Shown: positions 17,713-26,185 of the stretch, piece after piece
Layout of the letters: every line of letters begins with the position of its first letter
Numbering within the stretch: the first letter of the stretch is position 1
DNA from: Acidimicrobiia bacterium
GTDB taxonomy: Bacteria; Actinomycetota; Acidimicrobiia; UBA2766
Assembly (NCBI GenBank): GCA_020850945.1
Contig: JADZDR010000074.1
Location: forward strand, 1 to 64,000
Length of the DNA stretch: 64,000 nt
Direction of reading: 5' to 3'
Program-made: the position numbers and the translations under genes
The notes under the pieces: generated by a model
Told to the model about the DNA's origin: nothing
The model's database searches: none
The model's input: only the letters and a program-made list of their open reading frames with translations

Positions 17713-18528
17713 ATGCGACAACGAGTGACCGAGATCTGGCGCTATCCCGTGAAGTCGTTCCAGGGCGAGCCCCTCGAGGCTGCCGGTATCGGCCCCACTG
17801 GCATCGAGGGAGACCGCCGGTACGGTGTGCGATCTGTCGAATCCGGCAGGATCCTGTCCGCGAAGACGGAAGGGACCCTCCTCGACGCGACAGCCCGCAC
17901 CGAGGCGGACACCGTTGTCCTCGCCCTCCCCGGCGGCCTCGAAGTCGCATGTGACGATCCGTCCGTGCACGGCCAATTGACGGAGTGGTTGGGACGTCCC
18001 GTCGAGCTCGCCGTCGCGGGTGAGGCGGGCGAGGGGAGCGGGTCACAGGCCGCGTACGAGATGTTCTTCGACGCGACGGGCGGTTTCGACCTCTCCGAGA
18101 GCCCCGCCTCGACCTCGCGCCCGGTTGACATCCCGATGATGCCCGACCGCTTCGTCGACCTCGCCCACCTCAACATCCTCACGGCGGGAAGTATCGAGAC
18201 CTGCCGTGAGGCCGCACCCGACCTCGACTGGGACGTGAGACGCTTCCGTCCCAACGTCTTCACGGCCGGGGAGCGGGACGACTCCGATCCGGCCTTCCCG
18301 GAGGACGCGTGGGTGGGCGGCGAGATCCGCATCGGGGCCGGTCCCCGCATAGCCGTCGACCTGCGGGCGATCCGCTGCGTCGTGCCCCTCCGGCCCCAGC
18401 CCGGCATGCCGCGGTGCCGCGAGATCCACGGCGTCCTGTCCCGCCTGCACGACTACCACCTCGGTGTCTACTGCCGGGTCGTGGAGCCAGGCCGCATCGC
18501 CGTCGGTGACGCAGTCGAAGTCCTCTGA
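17713..18528 (+). CDS. MOSC-domain protein
   Basis: Protein of 271 residues from ATG 17713 (a GTG directly before it is also possible). Residues 1-60 (VTEIWRYPVKSFQGEPLEAAGIGPTGIEGDRRYGV) form the MOSC N-terminal beta-barrel; the MOSC domain follows (about 125-265), including FVDLAHLNILTAG, FRPNVFTAG and AIRCVVPLRPQPGMPRC with the conserved cysteine. MOSC proteins bind molybdenum cofactor or sulfur carriers and include N-hydroxylated-substrate reductases. A link to the molybdenum enzymes at 49-57 kb is possible but not shown. Confidence 0.88.
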   Translation: MRQRVTEIWRYPVKSFQGEPLEAAGIGPTGIEGDRRYGVRSVESGRILSAKTEGTLLDATARTEADTVVLALPGGLEVACDDPSVHGQLTEWLGRPVELAVAGEAGEGSGSQAAYEMFFDATGGFDLSESPASTSRPVDIPMMPDRFVDLAHLNILTAGSIETCREAAPDLDWDVRRFRPNVFTAGERDDSDPAFPEDAWVGGEIRIGAGPRIAVDLRAIRCVVPLRPQPGMPRCREIHGVLSRLHDYHLGVYCRVVEPGRIAVGDAVEVL

Positions 18529-18552
18529 GCGCGGGGAGCGCGCTCGTCCCGC

Positions 18553-20169
18553 TCAGTCGACCGCGGCCGCGACCGTCACCGACTCCTCGGGCCGAGGCTC
18601 GCCGACACGGCGCGGTGTCCACACGGCGGCGAAGACGGCGGCGGCGAGGGCGAGGCCGACCCCGACCCACATCGAGATCGTCCAGCCGTCGACGAATGCG
18701 CTGCGGGCGGCGACGAGGATCGTCTCCCCGGCCGGCCCCGCCTGCTGCGCGACCGCCACGGCGTTGCCGATTCCCTCTTTCACGGTCGCGGCCATCTCGG
18801 GGGGAAGGCCGGCGGTCGCACTCGAGACCGAGGCGCGGTAACCGGCACCGAGGACACTGCCGATGAGGGCGATGCCGAGCGCACCGCCGAGCTCGCGTAC
18901 CGTGTCGTTGAGGGCCGAGGCGACTCCCTGCGCGGCGGCGGGCAGGGATCCCGTGATCGCCTCCGTGCTGGGCGTCATGCAGAGACCGAAGCCGAATCCG
19001 ACGATCAGGATGCCCGGTAGTACCGACAGGTAGCCCGTCTCGGCGCTCGCGAACACGGCCATGAACGCGAGGCCGGCGGCGATGAGGACGTTACCGGTAA
19101 CGAGGATGGCGCGCAGGCCGACGCGCCGTGTCACGAGGGGCGCGAATGCCGACATGGGCATCGTCACGGCCGCCATGGGCAGGAGCGCGAACGAGGAGCG
19201 GAGGGCCGTGTAGCCGAGCACGGCCTGGAAGAACTGCACGAGGACGAGGAAGAGGGCCATGACGATGGCGAACACGATGAGGAGGTTCCCCGACCCTGTG
19301 GCGAGGGGGCGGCGACGGAAGACCCTCAGATCGAGGATCGGGTTCGCCTCGCGCAGCTCCCAGGCGACGAAACCGGCCAGGGCGAGGAGGCCCACACCCA
19401 GACCCGTGAGGGTGAGTGGTGCCGTCCAGCCTGCTTCGGGTCCTTCGTGGATGCCGAGGACGAGTGCGCCTACGGCCACGGCGGAGAGGACCGACCCGAC
19501 TGTGTCGAACCGGCCTGTGTGGTGCTCGTGAGAATGCGGAACGACACGGGCCGAGATCGCGAGGGCGACGAGTGCGAGGAGCACGGGCAGCGCGAAGACC
19601 CACGGCCAGGTGGCGTAGTCGATGACCAGGGACGAGCCGAGGAGGCCGAGGACCCCACCCGCGCCCGCCACACCCGCCCAGATGCCGATGGCCCGCTCCC
19701 GCTCCTCTCCGGCGAAGCTCGACGTGATCACGGAGAGGGTGATCGGCATGACCATTGCGGCCCCGACGCCTGTGACGATGCGGGCAAGCATGAGTTGTGC
19801 CGGGGTCGCCGACAGCGCCGAGGCGAAGCTGGCGAGGGCGAAGAGCAGGAGGCCGACGACGAGGATCCGCTTGCGGCCCCAGCGGTCACCGATGGCGCCG
19901 AAGGGCATGAGGAGAGCGGCGAGCGCCACGGTGTACCCGTTGATCACCCAGAGGATCTGGCTCTGCGACGCGCCGAGGTCGACCGCCAGCTCCTGCTGGG
20001 CGACGTTGAGCCCCGACATGGACGCGACGACGGCGACGAGGGCCGTGCACATGGCGACGAGGATCCAGAGACGCCGGGTCGGGTCGGCGACGAGGTCCTC
20101 TGGCGCCTCGGCCCCGAGGAGCGGGTCGTCCGTGCGGCTCGGGTCGGCTGTGATGTCTAGTCGGGGCAT
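18553..20169 (-). CDS. MFS drug exporter, DHA2 (EmrB/QacA) type
   Basis: Proton-driven multidrug exporter of 538 residues with about 14 hydrophobic helices. GAIGDRWGRKRILVVGLLLFALASFASAL is the MFS motif A region between helices 2 and 3. LMLARIVTGVGAAMVMPITLSVI and ERERAIGIWAGVAGAGGVLGLLGS are motifs B and C, the latter being the antiporter motif. The N-terminal 30 residues are a polar cytoplasmic tail. It is divergent from a tetR gene, with a 17-bp operator in the 60-bp gap, which strongly suggests TetR-type control. Confidence 0.9.
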   Translation of the reverse strand: MPRLDITADPSRTDDPLLGAEAPEDLVADPTRRLWILVAMCTALVAVVASMSGLNVAQQELAVDLGASQSQILWVINGYTVALAALLMPFGAIGDRWGRKRILVVGLLLFALASFASALSATPAQLMLARIVTGVGAAMVMPITLSVITSSFAGEERERAIGIWAGVAGAGGVLGLLGSSLVIDYATWPWVFALPVLLALVALAISARVVPHSHEHHTGRFDTVGSVLSAVAVGALVLGIHEGPEAGWTAPLTLTGLGVGLLALAGFVAWELREANPILDLRVFRRRPLATGSGNLLIVFAIVMALFLVLVQFFQAVLGYTALRSSFALLPMAAVTMPMSAFAPLVTRRVGLRAILVTGNVLIAAGLAFMAVFASAETGYLSVLPGILIVGFGFGLCMTPSTEAITGSLPAAAQGVASALNDTVRELGGALGIALIGSVLGAGYRASVSSATAGLPPEMAATVKEGIGNAVAVAQQAGPAGETILVAARSAFVDGWTISMWVGVGLALAAAVFAAVWTPRRVGEPRPEESVTVAAAVD

Positions 20170-20206
20170 GGCGATTCCTCGGGCGACTCGGAGTGGAGAG
20201 AAACGA

Positions 20207-20223
20207 TACGATACGGTATCGTA
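20207..20223. promoter_or_regulatory. TetR operator, perfect 17-bp palindrome
   Basis: TACGATACGGTATCGTA reads the same on both strands around a single central G/C pair (arms of 8 bp). It sits between the divergent MFS gene (start 20169) and the tetR gene (start near 20224-20230). The position fits control of both promoters by the TetR product. Confidence 0.75.
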
Positions 20224-20229
20224 GTGGAC

Positions 20230-20862
20230 ATGGGGTTTCGGAGCAAGGCAGCAACCGAGCGGCCGGCAGGGCTAGGGTCCGGGCAGCTCATGGATCCGCG
20301 CATCGCCAGGTCGCACGCGTCCGTCCTGCAGGCCGCCACGGCACTGCTCGTCGAGGGGGGGCCGGACGCCCTCACCATCGATGGCGTGGTCGCGCGGTCG
20401 GGTGTCGCCAAGTCCACCGTCTACCGCCACTGGGCCACGCGGGACGACCTCGTTGCCGACGTCATCCGTGAGTGTGCTCCCCGTGTCGAACCGCTCCCTG
20501 GCGGCCTCGACTTCGAGACGGCGTTGCACGCCCTCACGCGACACCTCGTCGCCGCGATGGGCGACCCGCAGTGGAGACGGATGATCCCGGCCCTGCTCCT
20601 CCTCCGCCTCCAGCATTCGGACGTGGCCCAGATCGACGAGCAGTTGAAGACCGACCAGCACGACCTCTTCGCGACGGTGCTGCGCCTCGGCGTGCAAGAG
20701 GGCGCGCTCGACCGCACCGTCCTCGACGACGTGGATCGGGCCATGGCCCTCCTCGTCGGACCTGTCCTCATGGCCGCCCTCGTCGACTCCGCCCCTCTGG
20801 ACGACGAGTTCGCCGACGAGGTTGCGAGCCAGTACCTCGCGGCGAGCCGGCAGCGGGTCTGA
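20230..20862 (+). CDS. TetR-family repressor of the MFS exporter
   Basis: Repressor of 210 residues from ATG 20230; GTG 20224 and ATG 20290 are in-frame alternatives, the last giving a start just before the conserved MDPRIARSHASVLQAATALL. The helix-turn-helix is in LTIDGVVARSGVAKSTVYRHWATRDDLV. The C-terminal domain is of the TetR_C type with many leucines. The operator directly abuts the start, so the mRNA leader must be very short or absent if the upstream starts are used. Confidence 0.86.
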   Translation: MGFRSKAATERPAGLGSGQLMDPRIARSHASVLQAATALLVEGGPDALTIDGVVARSGVAKSTVYRHWATRDDLVADVIRECAPRVEPLPGGLDFETALHALTRHLVAAMGDPQWRRMIPALLLLRLQHSDVAQIDEQLKTDQHDLFATVLRLGVQEGALDRTVLDDVDRAMALLVGPVLMAALVDSAPLDDEFADEVASQYLAASRQRV

Positions 20863-20867
20863 GACGC

Positions 20868-22289
20868 ATGGTCCGAGCACACGGGGGCTCCGGTCCGCCC
20901 GACGACGGCACAGGCGACGCCGACATGGTCGCTGACATCTCGGAGGAGTTGCACGGCGGCAACGGGGTATTCGTCGCCTCCGGACGCGAGACCGTGATGC
21001 CGGCCGGCTTCGTCGAGCACGAGTTCGCGGCGGCGGGTACGGCGACCGACTACCGGGCGGTGGGCGCGCTCGACCCTGACGGCCACTGGCGGTTCGAACC
21101 GGATACTCAAGCGCCCTATCGCACGCGTGTCGTCGTGCGTCGCCCCCACGACGTTGCGCGGGCGAGCGGTACGGTCCTCGTCGAGTGGCTGAACGTGAGT
21201 GGTGGCCTCGACGCCTCGCCCGACTACGCGAGCCTCGAAGACGAGATCGTGCGGGAGGGGCACACCTGGATCGGGGTCTCGGCGCAGCTCATCGGCGTCG
21301 AGGGCGGGCCGACGCTCGTGAACGCACCCGGCGCGGCCCGCCTCGCCGGGCGCGGGCTCAAGGCGCTCGACCCGGAGCGGTACGCGTCGCTCGCCCATCC
21401 CGGTGACGGCTTCGCCTTCGACATCTACACGCAGGTCGCACGGGCGGCGCGACAGGGTGGCGCCTTCCTCGGCGGACTCGACGCCGACCTCGTGCTCGCA
21501 GTCGGTGAATCGCAGTCCGCTCTCGCCCTCACCACCTACTACAACGGCGTGCACCCGCTCGCCGCGGCCTTCGACGGGTTCCTCGTGCACAGCCGTGCCG
21601 CCGTGAGTCTCCCTCTCGTCGCCCGCGGCGAGTACGCCGACTTCGTCGGCTCGTTCCTCTCGGGCACGCACGCTCTCCTGCGTACCGACCTCCGCACGCC
21701 AATCCTCGAGCTCCAAGCCGAAGGCGATGTGATCGGTGTCCTGAACTCGATCGTCGTACGGCAACCCGACACGGACTGCTTCCGGCTCTGGGAGGTGGCG
21801 GGGACCGCGCACGCCGACGTGCACCTCGTCGGTGAGATGGCCGACAAGCTCGATTGCGGTGCACCCATCAACAACGGCCCCATGCACGTCGTCGCGAAGG
21901 CGGCGTTGCGCGCTCTGGTCCAGTGGGTGCGGGCCGGCCTGGCACCGGCGTCTGCGCCACGCCTCGAGCTGACGGACGGGGCCGTCCCCGAGATCCGTCG
22001 TGATGCGGACGGGATCGCCCGCGGAGGTGTGCGCACACCGCCGCTCGACGTCCCCGTCGACGTGCTCTCGGGGGCGCCCGGGCCCAAGCCCTCACCGTTG
22101 TGCATCCTCCTCGGCTCGACCGTCCCGATCCGGGACGCCCGCCTCGCCGAGATGTACTCGTCGCGGGAGGAGTACGACCGCCGCTACACAGCAGCGGTCG
22201 ACGCGGCGATCGATGCCGGCTTCGTCCTCGAGGACGACCGCGCCGCCCTCGAGGCGTTCGCGCAGCCGTCACGCATCCCCTCCCCTTGA
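20868..22289 (+). CDS. alpha/beta-hydrolase domain protein (Abhydrolase_10-like)
   Basis: Hydrolase of 473 residues from ATG 20868, 5 bp after the tetR stop. A beta-rich N-terminal region (about 25-120, including RTRVVVRRPHDVARASGTVLVEWLNVSGG) is followed by the hydrolase core. The nucleophile elbow is AVGESQSALALTTYY and a candidate catalytic histidine is in VAGTAHADVH. No signal peptide is visible. Relatives are esterases of unknown substrate, sometimes near lipid catabolism genes. It may share the TetR regulon as second gene of that operon. Confidence 0.7.
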   Translation: MVRAHGGSGPPDDGTGDADMVADISEELHGGNGVFVASGRETVMPAGFVEHEFAAAGTATDYRAVGALDPDGHWRFEPDTQAPYRTRVVVRRPHDVARASGTVLVEWLNVSGGLDASPDYASLEDEIVREGHTWIGVSAQLIGVEGGPTLVNAPGAARLAGRGLKALDPERYASLAHPGDGFAFDIYTQVARAARQGGAFLGGLDADLVLAVGESQSALALTTYYNGVHPLAAAFDGFLVHSRAAVSLPLVARGEYADFVGSFLSGTHALLRTDLRTPILELQAEGDVIGVLNSIVVRQPDTDCFRLWEVAGTAHADVHLVGEMADKLDCGAPINNGPMHVVAKAALRALVQWVRAGLAPASAPRLELTDGAVPEIRRDADGIARGGVRTPPLDVPVDVLSGAPGPKPSPLCILLGSTVPIRDARLAEMYSSREEYDRRYTAAVDAAIDAGFVLEDDRAALEAFAQPSRIPSP

Positions 22290-22323
22290 CACCCTCCCCT
22301 CTTGACACCCTCCCCCTCGACCT

Positions 22324-22362
22324 GGGCGTACTGAACCACGTCTGTTGTGGTTGAGTACGCCC
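22324..22362. repeat. hairpin repeat, family H1, copy 1
   Basis: Inverted repeat GGGCGTACTGAACCAC, 7-nt loop, then GTGGTTGAGTACGCCC: 16-bp arms with one mismatch. The right half continues ACGTGG, as in the two copies near 34.25-34.36 kb. It lies between the convergent ends of the hydrolase and the next minus-strand gene, so it could terminate transcription both ways. Two tandem TTGACACCCTCCCC units precede it. Confidence 0.8.
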
Positions 22363-22372
22363 ACGTGGGGGT

Positions 22373-22945
22373 TCAGATGCGCGGGGGTCGCGGGGGGTCG
22401 ACGACGAAGTCGACAGGACCGTCGGCCCTGATGGCCCAGAAGAGCGGCGGGGCGACGAACACACGCCCGAACTTGAAGACCTCCCAGCCGAGGACGAGGT
22501 CCGAGCTGTCGGCGTTCACGGCGACGACGGGCGTGTAGCCCCAGCGGTCGACCGGCCCGTTCCCGGCAACCGTGTAGTCGAAGTAGTGCGTGCCCTTCCA
22601 TCCCCGCGGGAACCGCAACCCCTCCGCAGACCGGACGCGGTAGTGCGCGAACGTCCTCGGGTCGCCCTTGCGGTCACGCATCGGGACCTGCGGGGCGTGG
22701 ATCCCGTGCTGCTCCATGCGCACGTTCCAGCCGCGCACGTCTCCGCGCTCCTCGTCGCGCACGAACGCCGTGCGGAACGTCTGCCAGAGGATCTTCTGGC
22801 CGACCGCGGGCAGGCTGAGGTCGACCCCGAGGTACTGCCTGCCCGCCATAGTGTCGAGATCGAGCGCATACCCGCGTTCGAGGATTTCGCGGAGCCGACG
22901 CCCTGGCATGGACATGAGATCTTCGAGCTCGAGGGGCGTGGACAT
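22373..22945 (-). CDS. conserved-looking hypothetical protein
   Basis: Unrecognised protein of 190 residues from ATG 22945 (ATG 22954 adds three residues). Codon use is normal for the window and the composition is globular: rich in Trp, Tyr and Phe, without signal peptide or membrane helix. Segments such as FRFPRG-like GLRFPRGWKGTHYFDYTV and WGYTPVVAVNADSSDLVLGWEVF suggest a beta-rich fold. The gene ends 11 bp from a hairpin repeat and starts 29 bp downstream of the aldehyde dehydrogenase stop, so it is probably the last gene of that operon. No function is proposed. Confidence 0.6.
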   Translation of the reverse strand: MSTPLELEDLMSMPGRRLREILERGYALDLDTMAGRQYLGVDLSLPAVGQKILWQTFRTAFVRDEERGDVRGWNVRMEQHGIHAPQVPMRDRKGDPRTFAHYRVRSAEGLRFPRGWKGTHYFDYTVAGNGPVDRWGYTPVVAVNADSSDLVLGWEVFKFGRVFVAPPLFWAIRADGPVDFVVDPPRPPRI

Positions 22946-22973
22946 GCCGTCCATGCTCGCGCGATCAGGCCCG

Positions 22974-24437
22974 TCAGACGTCGATCCCCACGTACTTCGT
23001 CGTGAGGTACTCCTCGAGGCCCTCGGGGCCGCCTTCCTTGCCGAGACCCGACTGCTTCACGCCGCCGAAGGGGGCGGCCGGGTTCGAGACGATGCCACGG
23101 TTGAGCCCGACCATGCCCACGTCGAGGCGTTCGGTCACGCGCAGGGCGCGGCCGATGTCACGTGTGTAGATGTAGGCGATGAGGCCGAACGGGGTCGCGT
23201 TCGCCTGCGAGACCGCATCGGCTTCGTCCTCGAAGGTGATGACGGGGGCGACCGGGCCGAAGATCTCCTCGTCCACGATCCGGGCGTCACGCGTGACGTC
23301 ACAGAGCACGGTGGGCGGATAGAACCAGCCGGCGCCGGCCGGCGGCTGGCCGCCCGTGAGGACACGCGCCCCCCGGGTGCCCGCGTCGGTGACGAGGTCG
23401 TGCACGAACTCACGGGCGGGCGCGTCGATCAGAGGGCCGACGTCGACCCCGTCGTCGGTGCCACGCCCGACGGTCAGGTCCCCCATGCGGGCGGCGAGAC
23501 GGTCAGCGAAGTCCGCCGCGACGGGCTCCTGCACGAGGAAGCGGTTCGCGGCGACGCACGACTCACCCATGTTGCGCATCTTCGCGATCATCGCCCCGTC
23601 GACGGCGGCCTCGATGTCGGCGTCGGCGAAGACGACGAAGGGCGCGTTCCCGCCGAGCTCCATCGACACGCGCAGCATCTGGGCGGCGGCCTGCTCGGCG
23701 AGCCTGCGGCCCACCGGTGTCGAACCCGTGAACGAGAGCTTGCGGGCACGGCCGTCTCGGATCAGGGGCTCCATCACGCCACCCGAATCCCGCGTCGTGA
23801 TCACGTTGCACACGCCCGGTGGCAGGCCGCACTCCTCGAGGATCCGTGCGAAGAGGAGCATCGAGAGGGGGGTCTGGCGTGCCGGCTTCACGACCATCGT
23901 GCATCCCGCCGCGAGAGCGGGGCCGACCTTGCGAGTTCCCATCGCGAGCGGGAAGTTCCACGGTGTGATGAAGAGGCACGGCCCGACCGGCTCCTTCATC
24001 GTGAGGATCCGTCCGCCCCCGGCCGGCGCGATCGTGTAGCGCCCGTTGATCCGCACGGCCTCCTCGCTGTACCAGCGCAGGAACTCGGCCCCGTAGGAGA
24101 TCTCGGCTCGCGACTCGGCGAGGGGCTTTCCCATCTCGAGGGTGAGCACGAGGGCGAGGTCGTCGATGCGCTCCATGATCAGATCGAACGCGCGGCGGAG
24201 GATCTCCGCCCTCTCACGCGGTGGGGTCGCCGCCCAGGCGGGCTGTGCGTCGACCGCGGCATCGAGGGCCCGCATCCCGTCGGCGGGCGAGGCGTCCGCC
24301 ACCTCGGCGAGCACGGCCCCCGTGGAAGGGTCGTCGACGGGCAGAACGTCCCCGCTTGCGGCGGGCTGCCACGTTCCCCCCACGAAGAGATCCGTCGGGA
24401 CCTCTCGGATCAGGTCGGACTCACTCCGGGTCTCCAT
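22974..24437 (-). CDS. gabD: NAD(P)-dependent succinate-semialdehyde dehydrogenase-like aldehyde dehydrogenase
   Basis: Aldehyde dehydrogenase of 487 residues, full length. The cofactor-site motif PWNFPLAMGTRKVGPALAAGC, the general base in MELGGNAPFVVF and the catalytic cysteine in MGESCVAANRFLV are all present; FGGVKQSGLGKEGG near the end is typical of the GabD subfamily. It oxidises succinate semialdehyde to succinate in that family. A glutamate decarboxylase gene lies close by on the other strand (24795-26168), which supports a GABA-shunt role, although no GABA transaminase gene is in the window. Confidence 0.85.
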   Translation of the reverse strand: METRSESDLIREVPTDLFVGGTWQPAASGDVLPVDDPSTGAVLAEVADASPADGMRALDAAVDAQPAWAATPPRERAEILRRAFDLIMERIDDLALVLTLEMGKPLAESRAEISYGAEFLRWYSEEAVRINGRYTIAPAGGGRILTMKEPVGPCLFITPWNFPLAMGTRKVGPALAAGCTMVVKPARQTPLSMLLFARILEECGLPPGVCNVITTRDSGGVMEPLIRDGRARKLSFTGSTPVGRRLAEQAAAQMLRVSMELGGNAPFVVFADADIEAAVDGAMIAKMRNMGESCVAANRFLVQEPVAADFADRLAARMGDLTVGRGTDDGVDVGPLIDAPAREFVHDLVTDAGTRGARVLTGGQPPAGAGWFYPPTVLCDVTRDARIVDEEIFGPVAPVITFEDEADAVSQANATPFGLIAYIYTRDIGRALRVTERLDVGMVGLNRGIVSNPAAPFGGVKQSGLGKEGGPEGLEEYLTTKYVGIDV

Positions 24438-24445
24438 GCTGTTCC

Positions 24446-24703
24446 TCAGACGCTCGCGTCGGTCCGGATACGGCGCAGGGGCGGCACGGTCGGAGGGGGT
24501 TGGCGGCGCAGTGGGAGCGTGGCGATCAGCTCAGCCGTCGCGTCGGCGACAACGCGGACCGCGCGTTCTACAGCCGCCTCGGTCTCGCCGGAGACCTTCT
24601 GCACGCCACTCACCTTGCGTACGTACTGGAGTGCCGCAGCCTCGATCTCCTCGCGTGAAGCGGGAGGCTCGAGCCCGCGCAGTGTGGTGATGTTCCTGCA
24701 CAT
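24446..24703 (-). CDS. DUF2277 family small protein
   Basis: Protein of 85 residues. MCRNITTLRGLEPPASREEIEAAALQYVRKVSG is the diagnostic N-terminus of DUF2277, a short helical family of unknown function common in actinobacteria. The last 20 residues are Pro- and Arg-rich. It lies 8 bp upstream of the aldehyde dehydrogenase start on the same strand and is probably cotranscribed. Confidence 0.85.
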   Translation of the reverse strand: MCRNITTLRGLEPPASREEIEAAALQYVRKVSGVQKVSGETEAAVERAVRVVADATAELIATLPLRRQPPPTVPPLRRIRTDASV

Positions 24704-24794
24704 GCGACAACGTTAGGCGCAACCCCGCAACGGGTCGTCCCGTCCTACCATGCGCAGCGGCGAAGTCAGCCGCCTGCCCGGCGTGAGGAGCAGC

Positions 24795-26168
24795 ATGAGC
24801 AAGCGAGACGAGAACCCGGTCGGAGATCCCATGCGCCACGTGCCGCCCGGCATGTCGAGCCAGGCGATCGTCCTGCCCAAGACCGAGCTCTCCGCGCACG
24901 GCATCGCGCCGCGTGACGCGAAGCGCCTCATCGAGCACGACCTCGCTCTCGACGGCAACGCCCTCCTCAACCTCGCCACGTTCGTCACGACCTACATGGA
25001 GCCCGAGGCAGAGGAGCTCATGGCCCTGTCGTTCGACAAGAACATGATCGACAAGGACGAGTACCCGGAGACGGCGGCGATCGAGGAGCGCTGCATCAAC
25101 ATCGTCACCAACCTCTTCCACGCGCCCGAACCGGGCGTGGGCACGTCGGCGATCGGGTCGAGCGAGGCCGTGATGCTCTGCGGACTCGCCATGAAGTGGA
25201 TCTGGCGGGCGAAGCGTGAGAAGGACGGCAAGCCGGTCGACCGCCCCAACCTCGTGCTCGGCACGAACGTACAGGTCGTGTGGGAGAAGTTCTGCCGCTA
25301 CTGGGACGTCGAACCGAACTACGTACCGGTGGCCGAGGACCGTTTCACTGTGTCGCCCGAGGACGTCGTGGCCCACTGCGACGAGAACACTATCGGGGTC
25401 GTCGCCATCCTCGGCACGACGTACACGGGCGAGTTCGAACCGATCAAGGAGATCCACGACGCGGTCGTCGCCCGCAACGCCGAGACGGGCTGGGACATCC
25501 CCCTGCACGTCGACGCGGCGAGCGGCGGGTTCGTCGCGCCCTTCGTCCATCCCGACCTCGAATGGGACTTCCGCCTGCCCAACGTCGTCTCGATCAACGT
25601 GAGCGGCCACAAGTACGGGCTCGTCTATCCCGGCGTCGGCTGGGCGGCGTGGCGGTCCCGGGACCGGCTTCCCGACGACCTCGTCTTCCACGTGAGCTAC
25701 CTGGGTGGTGACATGCCGACGTTCACCCTCAACTTCTCGCGCCCCGGCAACCAGATCGTCGGCCAGTACTACAACTTCGTGCGCCTCGGCCACGAGGGCT
25801 ACACGGCGATCATGGGGGCGCTGCAGGAAGGCGCGCGTGGTCTCGCCGCGTCCATCGCCGACATCGGCGTCTTCGACGTCATCGCGGACGGGAGCGACAT
25901 CCCGGTCATCGCCTTCAAGTTGAAGAGCCCCGAGAAGTACACGGTGTACGACATCTCGTTCCACTTGCGCTACCACGGCTGGCAGGTCCCCGCGTACCCC
26001 CTGCCCGAGAACGCGCAGGACACGCATGTGCTGCGCATCGTGGTGCGGATCGGCATGACGATGGACATGGCGGACTCACTCGTAGCGGACCTGCGGAGCG
26101 CCGTCGAGTTCCTCGAGAGCCACGGCGGGATGCCGGAGGTGCAGGCGAAGAAGGGGTTCGCGCACTGA
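24795..26168 (+). CDS. gad: glutamate decarboxylase
   Basis: PLP enzyme of 457 residues converting glutamate to GABA and CO2. The ATG at 24795 has GAGGAGCAGC just upstream; the frame is open to 24750 but the extra residues are not typical. Motifs: TSAIGSSEAVMLCGLAMKW, the HVDAASGGFVAPF substrate and PLP region, and the PLP lysine in INVSGHKYGLVYPGVGW. Length and the late HVLRIVVRIGM segment agree with bacterial GadB. Together with the neighbouring succinate-semialdehyde dehydrogenase it suggests GABA metabolism or acid resistance. Confidence 0.9.
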   Translation: MSKRDENPVGDPMRHVPPGMSSQAIVLPKTELSAHGIAPRDAKRLIEHDLALDGNALLNLATFVTTYMEPEAEELMALSFDKNMIDKDEYPETAAIEERCINIVTNLFHAPEPGVGTSAIGSSEAVMLCGLAMKWIWRAKREKDGKPVDRPNLVLGTNVQVVWEKFCRYWDVEPNYVPVAEDRFTVSPEDVVAHCDENTIGVVAILGTTYTGEFEPIKEIHDAVVARNAETGWDIPLHVDAASGGFVAPFVHPDLEWDFRLPNVVSINVSGHKYGLVYPGVGWAAWRSRDRLPDDLVFHVSYLGGDMPTFTLNFSRPGNQIVGQYYNFVRLGHEGYTAIMGALQEGARGLAASIADIGVFDVIADGSDIPVIAFKLKSPEKYTVYDISFHLRYHGWQVPAYPLPENAQDTHVLRIVVRIGMTMDMADSLVADLRSAVEFLESHGGMPEVQAKKGFAH

Positions 26169-26185
26169 GTCGCGTCGGCACGTGG

